Shown here in pieces: positions 54,972 to 63,047 of a stretch of DNA of 64,000 nt. The position numbers and the translations under genes were made by a program. This DNA is from Flavobacteriales bacterium (GTDB lineage Bacteria > Bacteroidota > Bacteroidia > Flavobacteriales_D > Crocinitomicaceae). Location of the stretch: positions 52,644 through 116,643 of the forward strand of contig CANHOA010000010.1 of NCBI GenBank assembly GCA_947462255.1, read 5' to 3'. How positions within the stretch are numbered: position 1 is the first letter of the stretch; the number at the start of each line of letters is the position of its first letter. The notes under the pieces are model-generated. The model saw only the letters and a program-made list of their open reading frames with translations. It did no database searches and was not told where the DNA came from.

Positions 54972-56462
54972 ATGTCTATTTACTATATTGACAATCAATG
55001 GATAAGCCTTAATAATTTTGAAAATGTTATTGCTTCTAATTGTCAAGTTGAGTTAAGTGAATCAGCGAAAGAGGCAATCATTAAGTGTCGTTCTTATTTA
55101 GATGAAAAAATAGCAAATTCAGATCAATTAATTTATGGAATTAATACAGGATTTGGATCCTTGTGCAATACTGCGATTTCAGCTTCTGATTTAGGGAAAC
55201 TTCAACGTAATCTTGTCATTTCTCATGCATGTGGAATGGGGGCTGAGATTCCTTGTGAAATTATTAAACGCATCTTACTTCTTAAAGCAATTGGATTGGC
55301 TCATGGAAATTCAGGTGTTGATGTTTTAACAGTTGAGCGCCTCTTGTATTTCTATAATAATGATATTTTACCCTTGGTTTTCGAATTGGGAAGTTTGGGT
55401 GCTTCTGGTGATTTAGCGCCTTTAGCTCACATTTCTTTAGGATTAATTGGCGAGGGTGAAGTGTATTACAAGGGAGTTAAAATGACTTCAAAAGAATTAC
55501 ATCATCAACTGGGAATTTCTCCTTTAGTCTTGCAGTCAAAAGAAGGACTAGCTTTATTGAATGGGACTCAGTTTATGAGTGCTTATGCTAGTTATGCAGT
55601 CTATCATTGTTCTAAAATGTGGCTTAAATTTAATAAAATTGCGGCCTTATCATTGGATGCGTTTGATGGCAGAAAAGAGCCGTTTCAATCTAATGTTAAT
55701 GAAATTAGGAATCAGGTTGGGCAAATTGAAGTTGCGTCTTATTTCCGTCTAATTCTGGAGGGTAGTGAATTGCTTAATCGAACTAAAACGCATGTTCAAG
55801 ATCCATATTCATTTAGATGTATACCTCAAGTGCATGGGGCCTCTAAAGATGTTTTTGATCATTGTGCAAAAATTGTTGAGCGAGAAATAAATGCTGTAAC
55901 GGACAACCCTACTATTTTTCCGGATGATGATGATGTGGTTTCAGCAGGAAACTTCCATGGTCAACCTTTGGCGTTATCCTTGGATTTTTTAGCAATTGCC
56001 TTGGCTGAATTGGGAAGTATTTCGGAGAGAAGAACGTATAAATTAATAGGAGGAAGTAGGGGATTACCTGCATTTCTAACTGCCAACCCAGGTTTGAATT
56101 CAGGTTTAATGATTGTTCATTATGCCTGTGCGTCAATAGTTAGCCAGAATAAGCAATTGTGTACGCCTGCTTCGGTTGATTCCATAGATTCAAGTAATGG
56201 ACAAGAAGATCACGTTAGCATGGGAGCGAATGCCGCTACTAAATTATTTCGAATCATAGATAATTGTTATTCCATTATGGGCATTGAATTATTAAATTCA
56301 GCTCAGGCAATTGAGTTCCGAAGACCTTTAGTATCTTCGCCTGTTTTGGAACAATTAGTTTCTGATTTTAGGGGTCATATAGACCGCCTAGAAGAAGATA
56401 GAGCGCTTTTTACTGATATGCAATTGGCCAAAAATTTTGTAACTAATACTATGAAAATATGA
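54972..56462 (+). CDS. hutH: Histidine ammonia-lyase
   Basis: A 496-residue member of the MIO ammonia-lyase family. GSLGASGDLAPLAHISLG holds the Ala-Ser-Gly that forms the MIO group. RNLVISHACGMG has the Ser-His pair associated with histidine rather than Tyr/Phe specificity. DPYSFRCIPQVHGASKD and TDNPTIF complete the active site. It converts histidine to urocanate. No hutU, hutI or hutG is in the window, so the rest of the pathway is elsewhere or absent. The stop overlaps the next start (ATGA). Confidence 0.9.
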   Translation: MSIYYIDNQWISLNNFENVIASNCQVELSESAKEAIIKCRSYLDEKIANSDQLIYGINTGFGSLCNTAISASDLGKLQRNLVISHACGMGAEIPCEIIKRILLLKAIGLAHGNSGVDVLTVERLLYFYNNDILPLVFELGSLGASGDLAPLAHISLGLIGEGEVYYKGVKMTSKELHHQLGISPLVLQSKEGLALLNGTQFMSAYASYAVYHCSKMWLKFNKIAALSLDAFDGRKEPFQSNVNEIRNQVGQIEVASYFRLILEGSELLNRTKTHVQDPYSFRCIPQVHGASKDVFDHCAKIVEREINAVTDNPTIFPDDDDVVSAGNFHGQPLALSLDFLAIALAELGSISERRTYKLIGGSRGLPAFLTANPGLNSGLMIVHYACASIVSQNKQLCTPASVDSIDSSNGQEDHVSMGANAATKLFRIIDNCYSIMGIELLNSAQAIEFRRPLVSSPVLEQLVSDFRGHIDRLEEDRALFTDMQLAKNFVTNTMKI

Positions 56463-56986
56463 ATGAAACAGATTTAAACTCAGTACTCGAGAATGCCGAG
56501 CAGCCAACGAAAGCACCAACATTTCTGATTGTATTAGTCATTTTAACACTATTAAATACAGGACTTGCTTTATTAGGCGGTGTTTTTTCTCTAGTTGTTG
56601 GTAAGCCATCTGAAAAAGAAATTCTTGCATCGAAAGTGCAAATGGCAAAACCCATTATTGAATTAAGAAAGCTTGAAATGGATTATTTTGTGGATGTATT
56701 TACAAAATTGGAAGCTATAAACGATGCCATGTATGCTAATTTCATTATGTTCAACGTGTTAGGGGTTTTTATCGCTGGAATTGGTGCTGCAAGCGCTTTT
56801 ATGATGTTAAAAAGAATGAAACTTGGTTTTCATGCTTACATCGTATATTCTTTCCTATCGATTTTATCTGTTTACGCATTCGTTGCTCCAGTAAATGTTC
56901 CATCGATACTCATTCTGACAAATGCCATTTTTGCTGGTTTATTTGTGTTCCTATACTCTCGTAATCTAAAGTGGCTTTCGAAATAA
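56459..56986 (+). CDS. Hypothetical membrane protein
   Basis: A 175-residue protein with about four hydrophobic segments (FLIVLVILTLLNTGLALLGG, ANFIMFNVLGVFIAGIGAASAF, AYIVYSFLSILSVYAFVA, LTNAIFAGLFVFLYS). An acidic N-terminus precedes them. No recognised domain. The start overlaps hutH's stop by 4 bp, so translation is probably coupled, but nothing in the sequence links it functionally to histidine breakdown. Confidence 0.75.
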   Translation: MNETDLNSVLENAEQPTKAPTFLIVLVILTLLNTGLALLGGVFSLVVGKPSEKEILASKVQMAKPIIELRKLEMDYFVDVFTKLEAINDAMYANFIMFNVLGVFIAGIGAASAFMMLKRMKLGFHAYIVYSFLSILSVYAFVAPVNVPSILILTNAIFAGLFVFLYSRNLKWLSK

Positions 56987-56988
56987 GG

Positions 56989-58374
56989 TTAAAATATTTT
57001 TCCTGGATTTAAGATTCCATTAGGATCAAAGACCTTTTTTATTTCGCGCATGATGTTTAGGCTTACCGCAGGAAAGGCAATGTCCATATAGGGCTTTTGA
57101 ACTAGACCAATACCATGTTCGCCTGAGATCGTACCGCCCATTCGAACCACCTCGGTGAATAATTCTCGAATAGCCACAGATAATTCATTGTCCCAAAATT
57201 CATCACTCAGCGTTCCTTTAATAATATTCACATGTAAATTCCCATCACCAGCATGGCCATAACAAACGGATTGAAAGCCATATTTCTTACCGATTCGCTT
57301 GATATGGTGCAGCAACTCGGGAAGCTGGTATCGTGGCACGACGGTATCTTCTTCTTTGTAGATTGATTGGGATTTTACCGCTTCGCCCGCTTTTCGACGT
57401 AGGGTCCAAAGGGTTTGTTTTTGAGCCGCTGAATCTGCAAATAAAATTTCATCGTGTTCGAATGTCTCCAAAACGGTCATTATTTTTTCACAGTCAATCA
57501 TTAGTAGTTCAGGGTCAAATCCATCTACTTCAATCAATAAGTGTGCGGCATGATTATCAGCAACTCGTATGCTGCTTTCTCCAATAAATTGTTGGGTCCA
57601 AACTAATGCGTCTCTTTCCATAAACTCAAGGCCACTTGGAATGATTCCCGCCATAAAAATGGCAGAAACTGCCTTGCAAGCATCTTCCGCATTGTAAAAT
57701 GGCACGAGAATTAACAAATCATGCGTTGGATGCGGAATTAATTTGAGTACAATTTTGGTAACCACGGCAAGCGTTCCTTCTGAACCTACTATTAATTGGG
57801 TAAGGTTATATCCTGTGGCATTTTTTAGCACGTTGGCGCCCGTCCATATGATTTCACCTGTTGGAAGTACCACTTCTAAATTGAGCACATATTCGTTCGT
57901 CACGCCGTATTTTACCGCTTTAGGTCCGCCGGAATTTTCAGCAACATTTCCACCAATCGAACAAGAGCCTTTACTAGCAGGATCTGGCGGATAAAACAAG
58001 CCTTTTTCCTTTACCGCATCTTGCAGAACTTGAGTAATCACGCCAGGCTCTGTCGTTACTTGGTGATTCTCCTCGTCAATGTGTAAAATTTTATTGAATT
58101 TTTCCATCGAAAGCAACACGCCACCGAAAATGGGCAGTGCACCGCCGCTGAGACCTGTTCTTGCTCCAGCGGGAGTTACAGGAATTTTATTCAAATGACA
58201 ATAGGCGAGGATCGCGCTTATTTGATTTGGATCGGAAGGCTTTAAAACAATATGCGGTGGAAACGACAAATCTTCTGTTTCATCGTGGCCGTAGTGCTTT
58301 AAGTCCGCATCTAGGAGCGATAATTGGTCTCCTACAATCGATTTAAAAAAGTCAATATCTTCAGTTCGTATCAT
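56989..58374 (-). CDS. FAD-binding oxidase, D-lactate dehydrogenase/GlcD type
   Basis: About 461 residues. IPVTPAGARTGLSGGALPIFGGVLLSMEKFNKI and YPPDPASKGSCSIGGNVAENSGGPKAVKYGVT are the PCMH-type FAD-binding blocks. The C-terminal oxidase domain ends VCYGHAGDGNLHVNI, GTISGEHGIGLVQKPYM and DPNGILNPGKIF, typical of GlcD/D-lactate dehydrogenases. It oxidises a 2-hydroxyacid. An in-frame TTG exists at 58383, but the ATG at 58374 (MIRTEDIDFF) is preferred. It is the last ordinary chromosomal gene before the cassette array. Confidence 0.92.
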   Translation of the reverse strand: MIRTEDIDFFKSIVGDQLSLLDADLKHYGHDETEDLSFPPHIVLKPSDPNQISAILAYCHLNKIPVTPAGARTGLSGGALPIFGGVLLSMEKFNKILHIDEENHQVTTEPGVITQVLQDAVKEKGLFYPPDPASKGSCSIGGNVAENSGGPKAVKYGVTNEYVLNLEVVLPTGEIIWTGANVLKNATGYNLTQLIVGSEGTLAVVTKIVLKLIPHPTHDLLILVPFYNAEDACKAVSAIFMAGIIPSGLEFMERDALVWTQQFIGESSIRVADNHAAHLLIEVDGFDPELLMIDCEKIMTVLETFEHDEILFADSAAQKQTLWTLRRKAGEAVKSQSIYKEEDTVVPRYQLPELLHHIKRIGKKYGFQSVCYGHAGDGNLHVNIIKGTLSDEFWDNELSVAIRELFTEVVRMGGTISGEHGIGLVQKPYMDIAFPAVSLNIMREIKKVFDPNGILNPGKIF

Positions 58375-58579
58375 TCGGGGCAAGGATCGTTTTTATCAAG
58401 CGAAAATAATCATTATCAAGGTTTATTGTTTCGCTAGAAGCTATTTTATTAATTTGATGGTCTTAATAAAAGAAATTAGTAACAAGCTAAGTCAGTACAT
58501 TCGCATCAACTATTTTTCTGATTAAACAGGAATTTAGAAGTGATTTTTAAGGTGATAAGTAAAAATTCTCACTATTTTA

Positions 58580-58660
58580 GCCTAACGCAATAAACCTGCG
58601 CATATACAACCAAATAGGTGTGCTTGAGGAAGGTTTGTAGCGTGTATAAGTAAGTTATAT
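58580..58660 (+). repeat. Weak attC-like (or attI-like) site before the first cassette
   Basis: GCCTAAC (58580-58586) and GTTATAT (58654-58660) fit the outer core boxes of an integron recombination site, 81 bp apart. Inside, TGCGC...TACAACC can pair with GGTTTGTAGCGTG if three bases are left extrahelical. The pairing is weaker than in the downstream sites. It could be a degraded attC, or the primary attI site. The 58384-58579 stretch to its left shows no gene or other feature. Confidence 0.45.
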
Positions 58661-58682
58661 GCAATTGACCATTGTAACCATT

Positions 58683-59618
58683 ATGAAAGAAATACTATTT
58701 AGTTTTGTTCTATGCTTTTTTAACTCTGAAATAAATGCACAGGAGATTGGAGAGATTAGAGAAGTGAAATTAAAACTGATGGACATTCCTTTTAGTGGGG
58801 ATGCAATTCAGCCAAATTTTATTAATGATAATACAAGTGAAATAATTTCATTCAATCATATGGATTGGCTCGATAAACACGTTTCTCTTTATGATTTTTT
58901 TCATAGATACAGGGACTCTTGTAGCGAAATTGACTATGTATTTAATGTTACCATGATCTTTATTCCAAAGGAGCAGTTTACACACGTTCGGTATGAAGGA
59001 TATATTCCAACCGGAGAAATTCTAAATCAATGGGTTCTTACAAGTATAATTAGAAGTGAAACTGAATATGAAGAATTAATCGCTTACAACGATGATTCAT
59101 TTAACGATGTGATTTCAAGAGTAGAGGGTGACCTAAATAAAGATGGTATAATTGACCTTGCCATTGTAAAACAAGACACCTTACATGAAAAAGCCCCATA
59201 TAAATTGGAAGTATTCTTTGGTCAAGAAAACGGAGATTTAAAATTGATAGTTTCTACTACAAAAGCAATTCAACCACAATTTCCAAATGGAAGAGAGCAT
59301 CATATGTGGGGCAACGGATTTGGAGGATTGAGTATTCATAATGGAGTTCTGTGGATCGAAACGGGATTTATTAGGGGGCACATGGAACATAAGTTTAGAT
59401 ATCAAAACAATAGTTTCGAATTAATTGGATATAGCTATGTGAACGCGGACTTTGGTACAATTAAAATTGTTGATTATAATCTTTCCACAGGAAAAAGAAT
59501 TGAAAAGGAAGGCGAAATAAGTTCAGATGAATATATCATCACTGTGGACAAAGTAATTAAACTTAATCCATTACCTAAATTGGATGAATTTGAACCATAC
59601 GCTAATGATTTATTTTAA
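58683..59618 (+). CDS. Cassette 1: secreted protein with calcium-binding/FG-GAP-like segment, unknown function
   Basis: About 311 residues from the ATG at 58683 (MKEILFSFVLCFFNSEINAQ, a signal peptide). An ATG at 58659 is in frame but lies inside the upstream recombination site. DLNKDGIIDLAIVKQD (~residues 155-170) looks like an EF-hand/FG-GAP calcium loop, followed by YKLEVFFGQENGDLKLIVS, as in beta-propeller FG-GAP units. The rest (DWLDKHVSLYDFFHRYRDSC, HHMWGNGFGGLSIHNGVLW) is unrecognised. It is followed at once by a clear attC site, as expected of a gene cassette. Confidence 0.75.
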   Translation: MKEILFSFVLCFFNSEINAQEIGEIREVKLKLMDIPFSGDAIQPNFINDNTSEIISFNHMDWLDKHVSLYDFFHRYRDSCSEIDYVFNVTMIFIPKEQFTHVRYEGYIPTGEILNQWVLTSIIRSETEYEELIAYNDDSFNDVISRVEGDLNKDGIIDLAIVKQDTLHEKAPYKLEVFFGQENGDLKLIVSTTKAIQPQFPNGREHHMWGNGFGGLSIHNGVLWIETGFIRGHMEHKFRYQNNSFELIGYSYVNADFGTIKIVDYNLSTGKRIEKEGEISSDEYIITVDKVIKLNPLPKLDEFEPYANDLF

Positions 59619-59623
59619 TAAGC

Positions 59624-59759
59624 ATATAACAGCTGTCATGGCGCCAGCCCTTTAATCTTGCTTCGAAACAACGATTAATTTGAAAGAAAATAATTTTAAC
59701 TTCGGACTAACGATTTATTTAAAGAGTCGGGCCGAGCGCCAGGCAGCGAAACGTTAGGG
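59624..59759 (+). repeat. attC site 1 (after cassette gene 1)
   Basis: Opens ATATAAC (59624-59630) and closes GTTAGGG (59753-59759). The arm AGCTGTCATGGCGCC after the opening core pairs with GAGCGCCAGGCAGC before the closing core, leaving a few extrahelical bases. The ~90-bp loop is AT-rich. It closely resembles the site at 62794. Confidence 0.85.
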
Positions 59760-59787
59760 GTAAGTGGCGGACAAATCGCAGTAGACA

Positions 59788-60270
59788 ATGAACATCGTAA
59801 AAAAAATAAAAAGACTTTTCAAAAAACCATGGACAGACGCACTCGCTGCTAATGTTAGCTTTTATCCAGACAAAATAATTGTGCAGACACTTGACTATAC
59901 TGACGGACCTTGTGTAATAACGAATAAATTTACGATTCTCGCCGCGGACGTTTCGCCAAGTGTTCTCGGACAGGCATTAAAAAAACATTTGAGTTTAACC
60001 GAACATAGTCAAGAATATCATCAAAATAGTGACGCTTGGAACTCCTACAAAAAAGCTGCTGGTTTTAAAACAAACAAAGAAACATACAAAGACGCGCGAC
60101 TTGTGTCATGCGATCAGCGGAATACTCAAATTACTTTAACGCCGACAGAAAATCGTTACAATACAGGCTACGACTATCGGCCCGACTTGGACATAAAAAT
60201 TCCACAGACAATTTCAGACGAAGACTTAGGACTTCATTTGACAAAAGCTCGTGATCTGTCAAATGGCTAA
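59788..60270 (+). CDS. Cassette 2: hypothetical protein, possibly an immunity protein
   Basis: A 160-residue soluble protein: MNIVKKIKRLFKKPWTDALA, then a compact mixed alpha/beta body (VSFYPDKIIVQTLDYTDGPC, DVSPSVLGQALKKHLSL) and a C-terminal ISDEDLGLHLTKARDLS. The pattern recalls contact-dependent-inhibition immunity families, but I cannot confirm it. No toxin partner is adjacent. The stop codon TAA lies inside the opening core (GGCTAAC) of the decayed attC site that follows, so gene and recombination site are fused end to end. Confidence 0.65.
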   Translation: MNIVKKIKRLFKKPWTDALAANVSFYPDKIIVQTLDYTDGPCVITNKFTILAADVSPSVLGQALKKHLSLTEHSQEYHQNSDAWNSYKKAAGFKTNKETYKDARLVSCDQRNTQITLTPTENRYNTGYDYRPDLDIKIPQTISDEDLGLHLTKARDLSNG

Positions 60271-60314
60271 CAGCGGACGCGTAAACGAAACGCACCTGTG
60301 TGCCGCCACCATAC
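60265..60314 (+). repeat. Decayed short attC remnant
   Basis: GGCTAAC (60265-60271) followed by AGCGG resembles the left arm of the other sites. GCGT (60279-60282) can pair with ACGC (60290-60293) around AAACGAA, and CCGC (60303-60306) can pair with GCGG. The expected closing GTT box is missing. The next complete site starts immediately at 60315. Confidence 0.5.
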
Positions 60315-60414
60315 CCCTAACAGCGGTCTCGCGCCATTTTTTTGCGCAGTAATGCTCAAATGCTATATTTGGACTTAGCAAAAAAACGGACGCAAGGCCG
60401 CAAAACGTTACCAC
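60315..60414 (+). repeat. attC site 2
   Basis: Opens CCCTAAC (60315-60321) and closes GTTACCA (60408-60414). The left arm AGCGGTCTCGCGCC pairs imperfectly with GGACGCAAGGCCGC on the right. At 100 bp it is the shortest clear site of the array. Confidence 0.82.
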
Positions 60415-60430
60415 CAATTGTAAAGAGACA

Positions 60431-61240
60431 ATGACGCATAGAATTTTCATACTGACAATTTGCTTTTTGTTTGGACTGTTCCAAGCGTGGGGACAGACTG
60501 AAACGATAGTAAATTTTAGTAAAAGCGACAAAGTGGTGAAAACAAAAGGATTTAGATTCTCTATTTATTCATCAACAGACACTTTGATTGTATTTAACTC
60601 CGCAGACAATAAAGAATTAAAACAAACTCAAGTTTCAGTTCCTGCGGGTAATGATACAATCATAGGAGTACTCGAGTATTCCAATGACTTTAACAATTGG
60701 AGTAAAGTTGAATACCCAATTGCGTTAGAAAAGGAACTTAAAAGAATTGAAATCAAAATTTACTTTTCCTCAAACGACAGGAAAGTGGAATTTTTACAGG
60801 ACTTGACTGTAGACAAGTTTTATGCAACGAACCGAGTTTCCATTCAACCTGCTTTTAAGAAACAAATCGGAGAACAACCAGTGTTTATGATTGTGAGCAA
60901 TTGTGATACGACCTTTTGGGGCTGCAGTTCATCAAATCACTTCTATGGGACAATGAAAACCAAAATTGATTACGGTTGGTATGATTTTCACGGGTCATAT
61001 TGCTCTTCGACTGTTCCCGAAAAACCACTTAATAAATCCGACACAGTTTATTCTTGGGTTCCTAATTATAATCCTGGTGACGAATATATAATCAAAAGAA
61101 GCGGGACATATAAATATACTGTTGCAATGGGACTTGAAAGATATTCGGACGGAATACCAACAAAGCTAATTGAACAAGCAGAAACAAGAAAAAGGACAAG
61201 AATACTTTACGAATTAGAAACAGAATTTACCATAGAATGA
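60431..61240 (+). CDS. Cassette 3: secreted protein of unknown function
   Basis: A 269-residue protein with signal peptide MTHRIFILTICFLFGLFQAWGQ. The mature part is beta-rich (FRFSIYSSTDTLIVFNSADN, KRIEIKIYFSSNDRKVEFLQ). Cysteines in SNCDTTFWGCSSSNHFYG and GSYCSSTVPEKP may form disulfides. PGDEYIIKRSGTYKYTVAMG near the end resembles an immunoglobulin-like strand pair. No family recognised. The start lies 16 bp after the closing core of attC site 2, typical for integron cassettes. Confidence 0.75.
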   Translation: MTHRIFILTICFLFGLFQAWGQTETIVNFSKSDKVVKTKGFRFSIYSSTDTLIVFNSADNKELKQTQVSVPAGNDTIIGVLEYSNDFNNWSKVEYPIALEKELKRIEIKIYFSSNDRKVEFLQDLTVDKFYATNRVSIQPAFKKQIGEQPVFMIVSNCDTTFWGCSSSNHFYGTMKTKIDYGWYDFHGSYCSSTVPEKPLNKSDTVYSWVPNYNPGDEYIIKRSGTYKYTVAMGLERYSDGIPTKLIEQAETRKRTRILYELETEFTIE

Positions 61241-61253
61241 CAAGAACAACTGG

Positions 61254-61385
61254 TGGTAACAGCACCTACAAGAAATTGGCGGTTCAGTGGTTAAATGAAA
61301 CTTTGTGCTTCCTATCAAGTTCAGTGGTGGCAGACAGTTTACGTCTCCGAAATCGCCAACTTCTTGTAGCTGCAAAACGTTAGCA
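61254..61385 (+). repeat. attC site 3
   Basis: Opens TGGTAAC (61254-61260) and closes GTTAGCA (61379-61385). CTACAAGAAATTGGCG on the left and CGCCAACTTCTTGTAG on the right pair over 16 bp with a single mismatch. This is the cleanest stem of the array. Confidence 0.9.
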
Positions 61386-61425
61386 GAAATTGTAAGACCT
61401 GAACTAAGCGAAACAGACCATACAA

Positions 61426-61938
61426 ATGGAAACCGAAATATTATTTGAAGAAACTCAACAATTTAGTAAAACAGGTTCTCGGACAATTACGAAAGTAACG
61501 TGCATTCTTTTTTTAATTGGAAGTATACTTATATTATTTACGAATTCAGAAGATAAAGTTCAAACGTCAATTGGACTTTTTGTTAGTTCTATAATTTCAG
61601 GCGGAATTAGTTTTATTTTTAACAAAGCGAAATTAATAATGCAGATAAGAACTGACGGAATCTATGTTAGTTTTCCGCCATTACGCAACTCTTTTACAAT
61701 TTGTTATTGGGAAAATATAGACAAGTTATTTATTAGGGAATACAACCCTCTCGGAGAATACGGAGGTTGGGGAATCAAAGGACGAGGAAATAATTTAGCT
61801 TATAATGTTTCGGGAAACATAGGCATTCAACTTGTTTTAATAAACGATTCCAAACTATTAATAGGCACAAACCAACCCGAAGAGATCGCAAGCGTTTTAA
61901 CACGGTTAGGAAAGTTAGACTACCTGACTGAACAATGA
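61426..61938 (+). CDS. Cassette 4: two-helix membrane protein with PH-like domain
   Basis: A 170-residue protein. Two hydrophobic helices (ITKVTCILFLIGSILILFTN and SIGLFVSSIISGGISFIF) lie at ~20-60. A C-terminal beta-rich domain follows (LIMQIRTDGIYVSFPPLRN, YWENIDKLFIREYNPLGEYGG, GNIGIQLVLINDSKLLIGT). This topology and the block YGGWGIKG...YNVSGNIGIQL match a bacterial PH-like membrane family common in Bacteroidota. The biochemical role is unknown. Confidence 0.75.
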   Translation: METEILFEETQQFSKTGSRTITKVTCILFLIGSILILFTNSEDKVQTSIGLFVSSIISGGISFIFNKAKLIMQIRTDGIYVSFPPLRNSFTICYWENIDKLFIREYNPLGEYGGWGIKGRGNNLAYNVSGNIGIQLVLINDSKLLIGTNQPEEIASVLTRLGKLDYLTEQ

Positions 61939-61992
61939 AGAACGAACTTGCAATTGAACCGCATATTCTTTTTGTAAAGAAGAAACAACTAC

Positions 61993-62123
61993 TGCTAACA
62001 GCGGTTTTGCAAAAGTGGCGGTTTAGTGCTTCGTATGACAGTTTTTCGTAAATTTGAAGTGTGTGCTTCGAATGAACATTTGTGGTAGTATCGCCACCTT
62101 CGCCAAGCCGCAAACCGTTATGT
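61993..62123 (+). repeat. attC site 4
   Basis: Opens TGCTAAC (61993-61999) and closes GTTATGT (62117-62123). GCGGTTTTGCAAAAGTGGCG pairs with CGCCACCTTCGCCAAGCCGC, several positions being G-T wobbles. An open frame that starts at 62054 inside this site and runs into cassette gene 5 is not a real N-terminus. Confidence 0.87.
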
Positions 62124-62128
62124 GTAAT

Positions 62129-62788
62129 ATGAAGTACTTTATAACCATCGTATTATTTTTTTTCTGCTTCAAGATGATTGGGCAAAATAGATGCGTGATT
62201 AAATTGATAGATTCATATTCATTTGAGCAAATAAATCTGGATCATTCTTTCAAAATAAATAAGAAACATTATTCAATTGATTCAATAAACAATTTCATCA
62301 TTATTGAAAAACCTTTTGGTAGACAACTTACAATTTCAAGTAATCTTTATGAATTGTTTCAAGAAAAAATTGACTTTAAAAAGCATTTTTCAGATACTTT
62401 AAAGGTTCAATTAAAACCAAATGAGACACTAATAAGAAAGGGTTATAATGAAATCTGGAATGCAGATACTATATTAATTGACACTGTTGAGTTTAACAAT
62501 TTACGATCTTTAGAAAGAAAGATTTTATCATATCTAAATTATTTATCTGTAATTGACGAAATGTGTGATAATGGAATGTGTAATTATTCAAATACATACA
62601 GATATCAAATCAATTTTGTAAAAACAGATTCTGTGTATATGATTGAAAAAATCGTAAAGTTGCAACCGAGGGATTATAAATGTGACGAACTAGATAAACA
62701 TTTGCAACTATTACAATCGATTTTCCCCAAATTTAATTTAAGAGAAGAAGCAGAAAATTTAAGTTTACAATTCACAATTATGATTTAA
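62129..62788 (+). CDS. Cassette 5: secreted protein of unknown function
   Basis: About 219 residues from the ATG at 62129 (MKYFITIVLFFFCFKMIGQ, a signal peptide). The 25 in-frame codons upstream come from attC site 4. KPFGRQLTISSNLYELFQEK and RKGYNEIWNADTILIDTVEF suggest a small beta-domain. NLRSLERKILSYLNYLSVIDEMC is helical, with cysteines at DEMCDNGMCNYSN. No family recognised. It begins only 5 bp after the closing core of the attC site, so any promoter must lie upstream of or within that site. Confidence 0.72.
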   Translation: MKYFITIVLFFFCFKMIGQNRCVIKLIDSYSFEQINLDHSFKINKKHYSIDSINNFIIIEKPFGRQLTISSNLYELFQEKIDFKKHFSDTLKVQLKPNETLIRKGYNEIWNADTILIDTVEFNNLRSLERKILSYLNYLSVIDEMCDNGMCNYSNTYRYQINFVKTDSVYMIEKIVKLQPRDYKCDELDKHLQLLQSIFPKFNLREEAENLSLQFTIMI

Positions 62789-62793
62789 AATAC

Positions 62794-62929
62794 ACATAAC
62801 AGCTGTCAAGCACCAACCCTCCCAATCCTACTTCGAAAGAACGAAAAATTTGAAAGAAAATATGTTTAACTTCGAAACTATAATTTATTTAAAGAGTCGG
62901 GCCGAGCGCCTGGCAGCAAACCGTTAGGC
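62794..62929 (+). repeat. attC site 5 (sibling of site 1)
   Basis: Opens ACATAAC (62794-62800) and closes GTTAGGC (62923-62929), the perfect GTTRRRY consensus. Site length (136 bp), the internal segment TTTGAAAGAAAATA and the right arm AAAGAGTCGGGCCGAGCGCC are shared with site 1 at 59624. AGCTGTCAAGC at the left pairs with the TGGCAGC region at the right. Confidence 0.87.
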
Positions 62930-63047
62930 CCAATATTACAAAGACAGTAAAGATTAATTAAGTCTTAACAGTCAGCTTCAGTCAAATGACAATATGTCAG
63001 ATAAATTGAAGTGGAATAAAAATTGATTAACATTTCATAAAAAGAAA

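Noticed and set aside
60259-60531. Minus-strand open frame across attC site 2
   Set aside because: It spans the palindrome and the start of cassette gene 3 on the opposite strand, and its composition is not protein-like.
62054-62128. Upstream extension of cassette gene 5 from an ATG at 62054
   Set aside because: These 25 codons are translated from the right arm of attC site 4; the ATG at 62129 starts a normal signal peptide.
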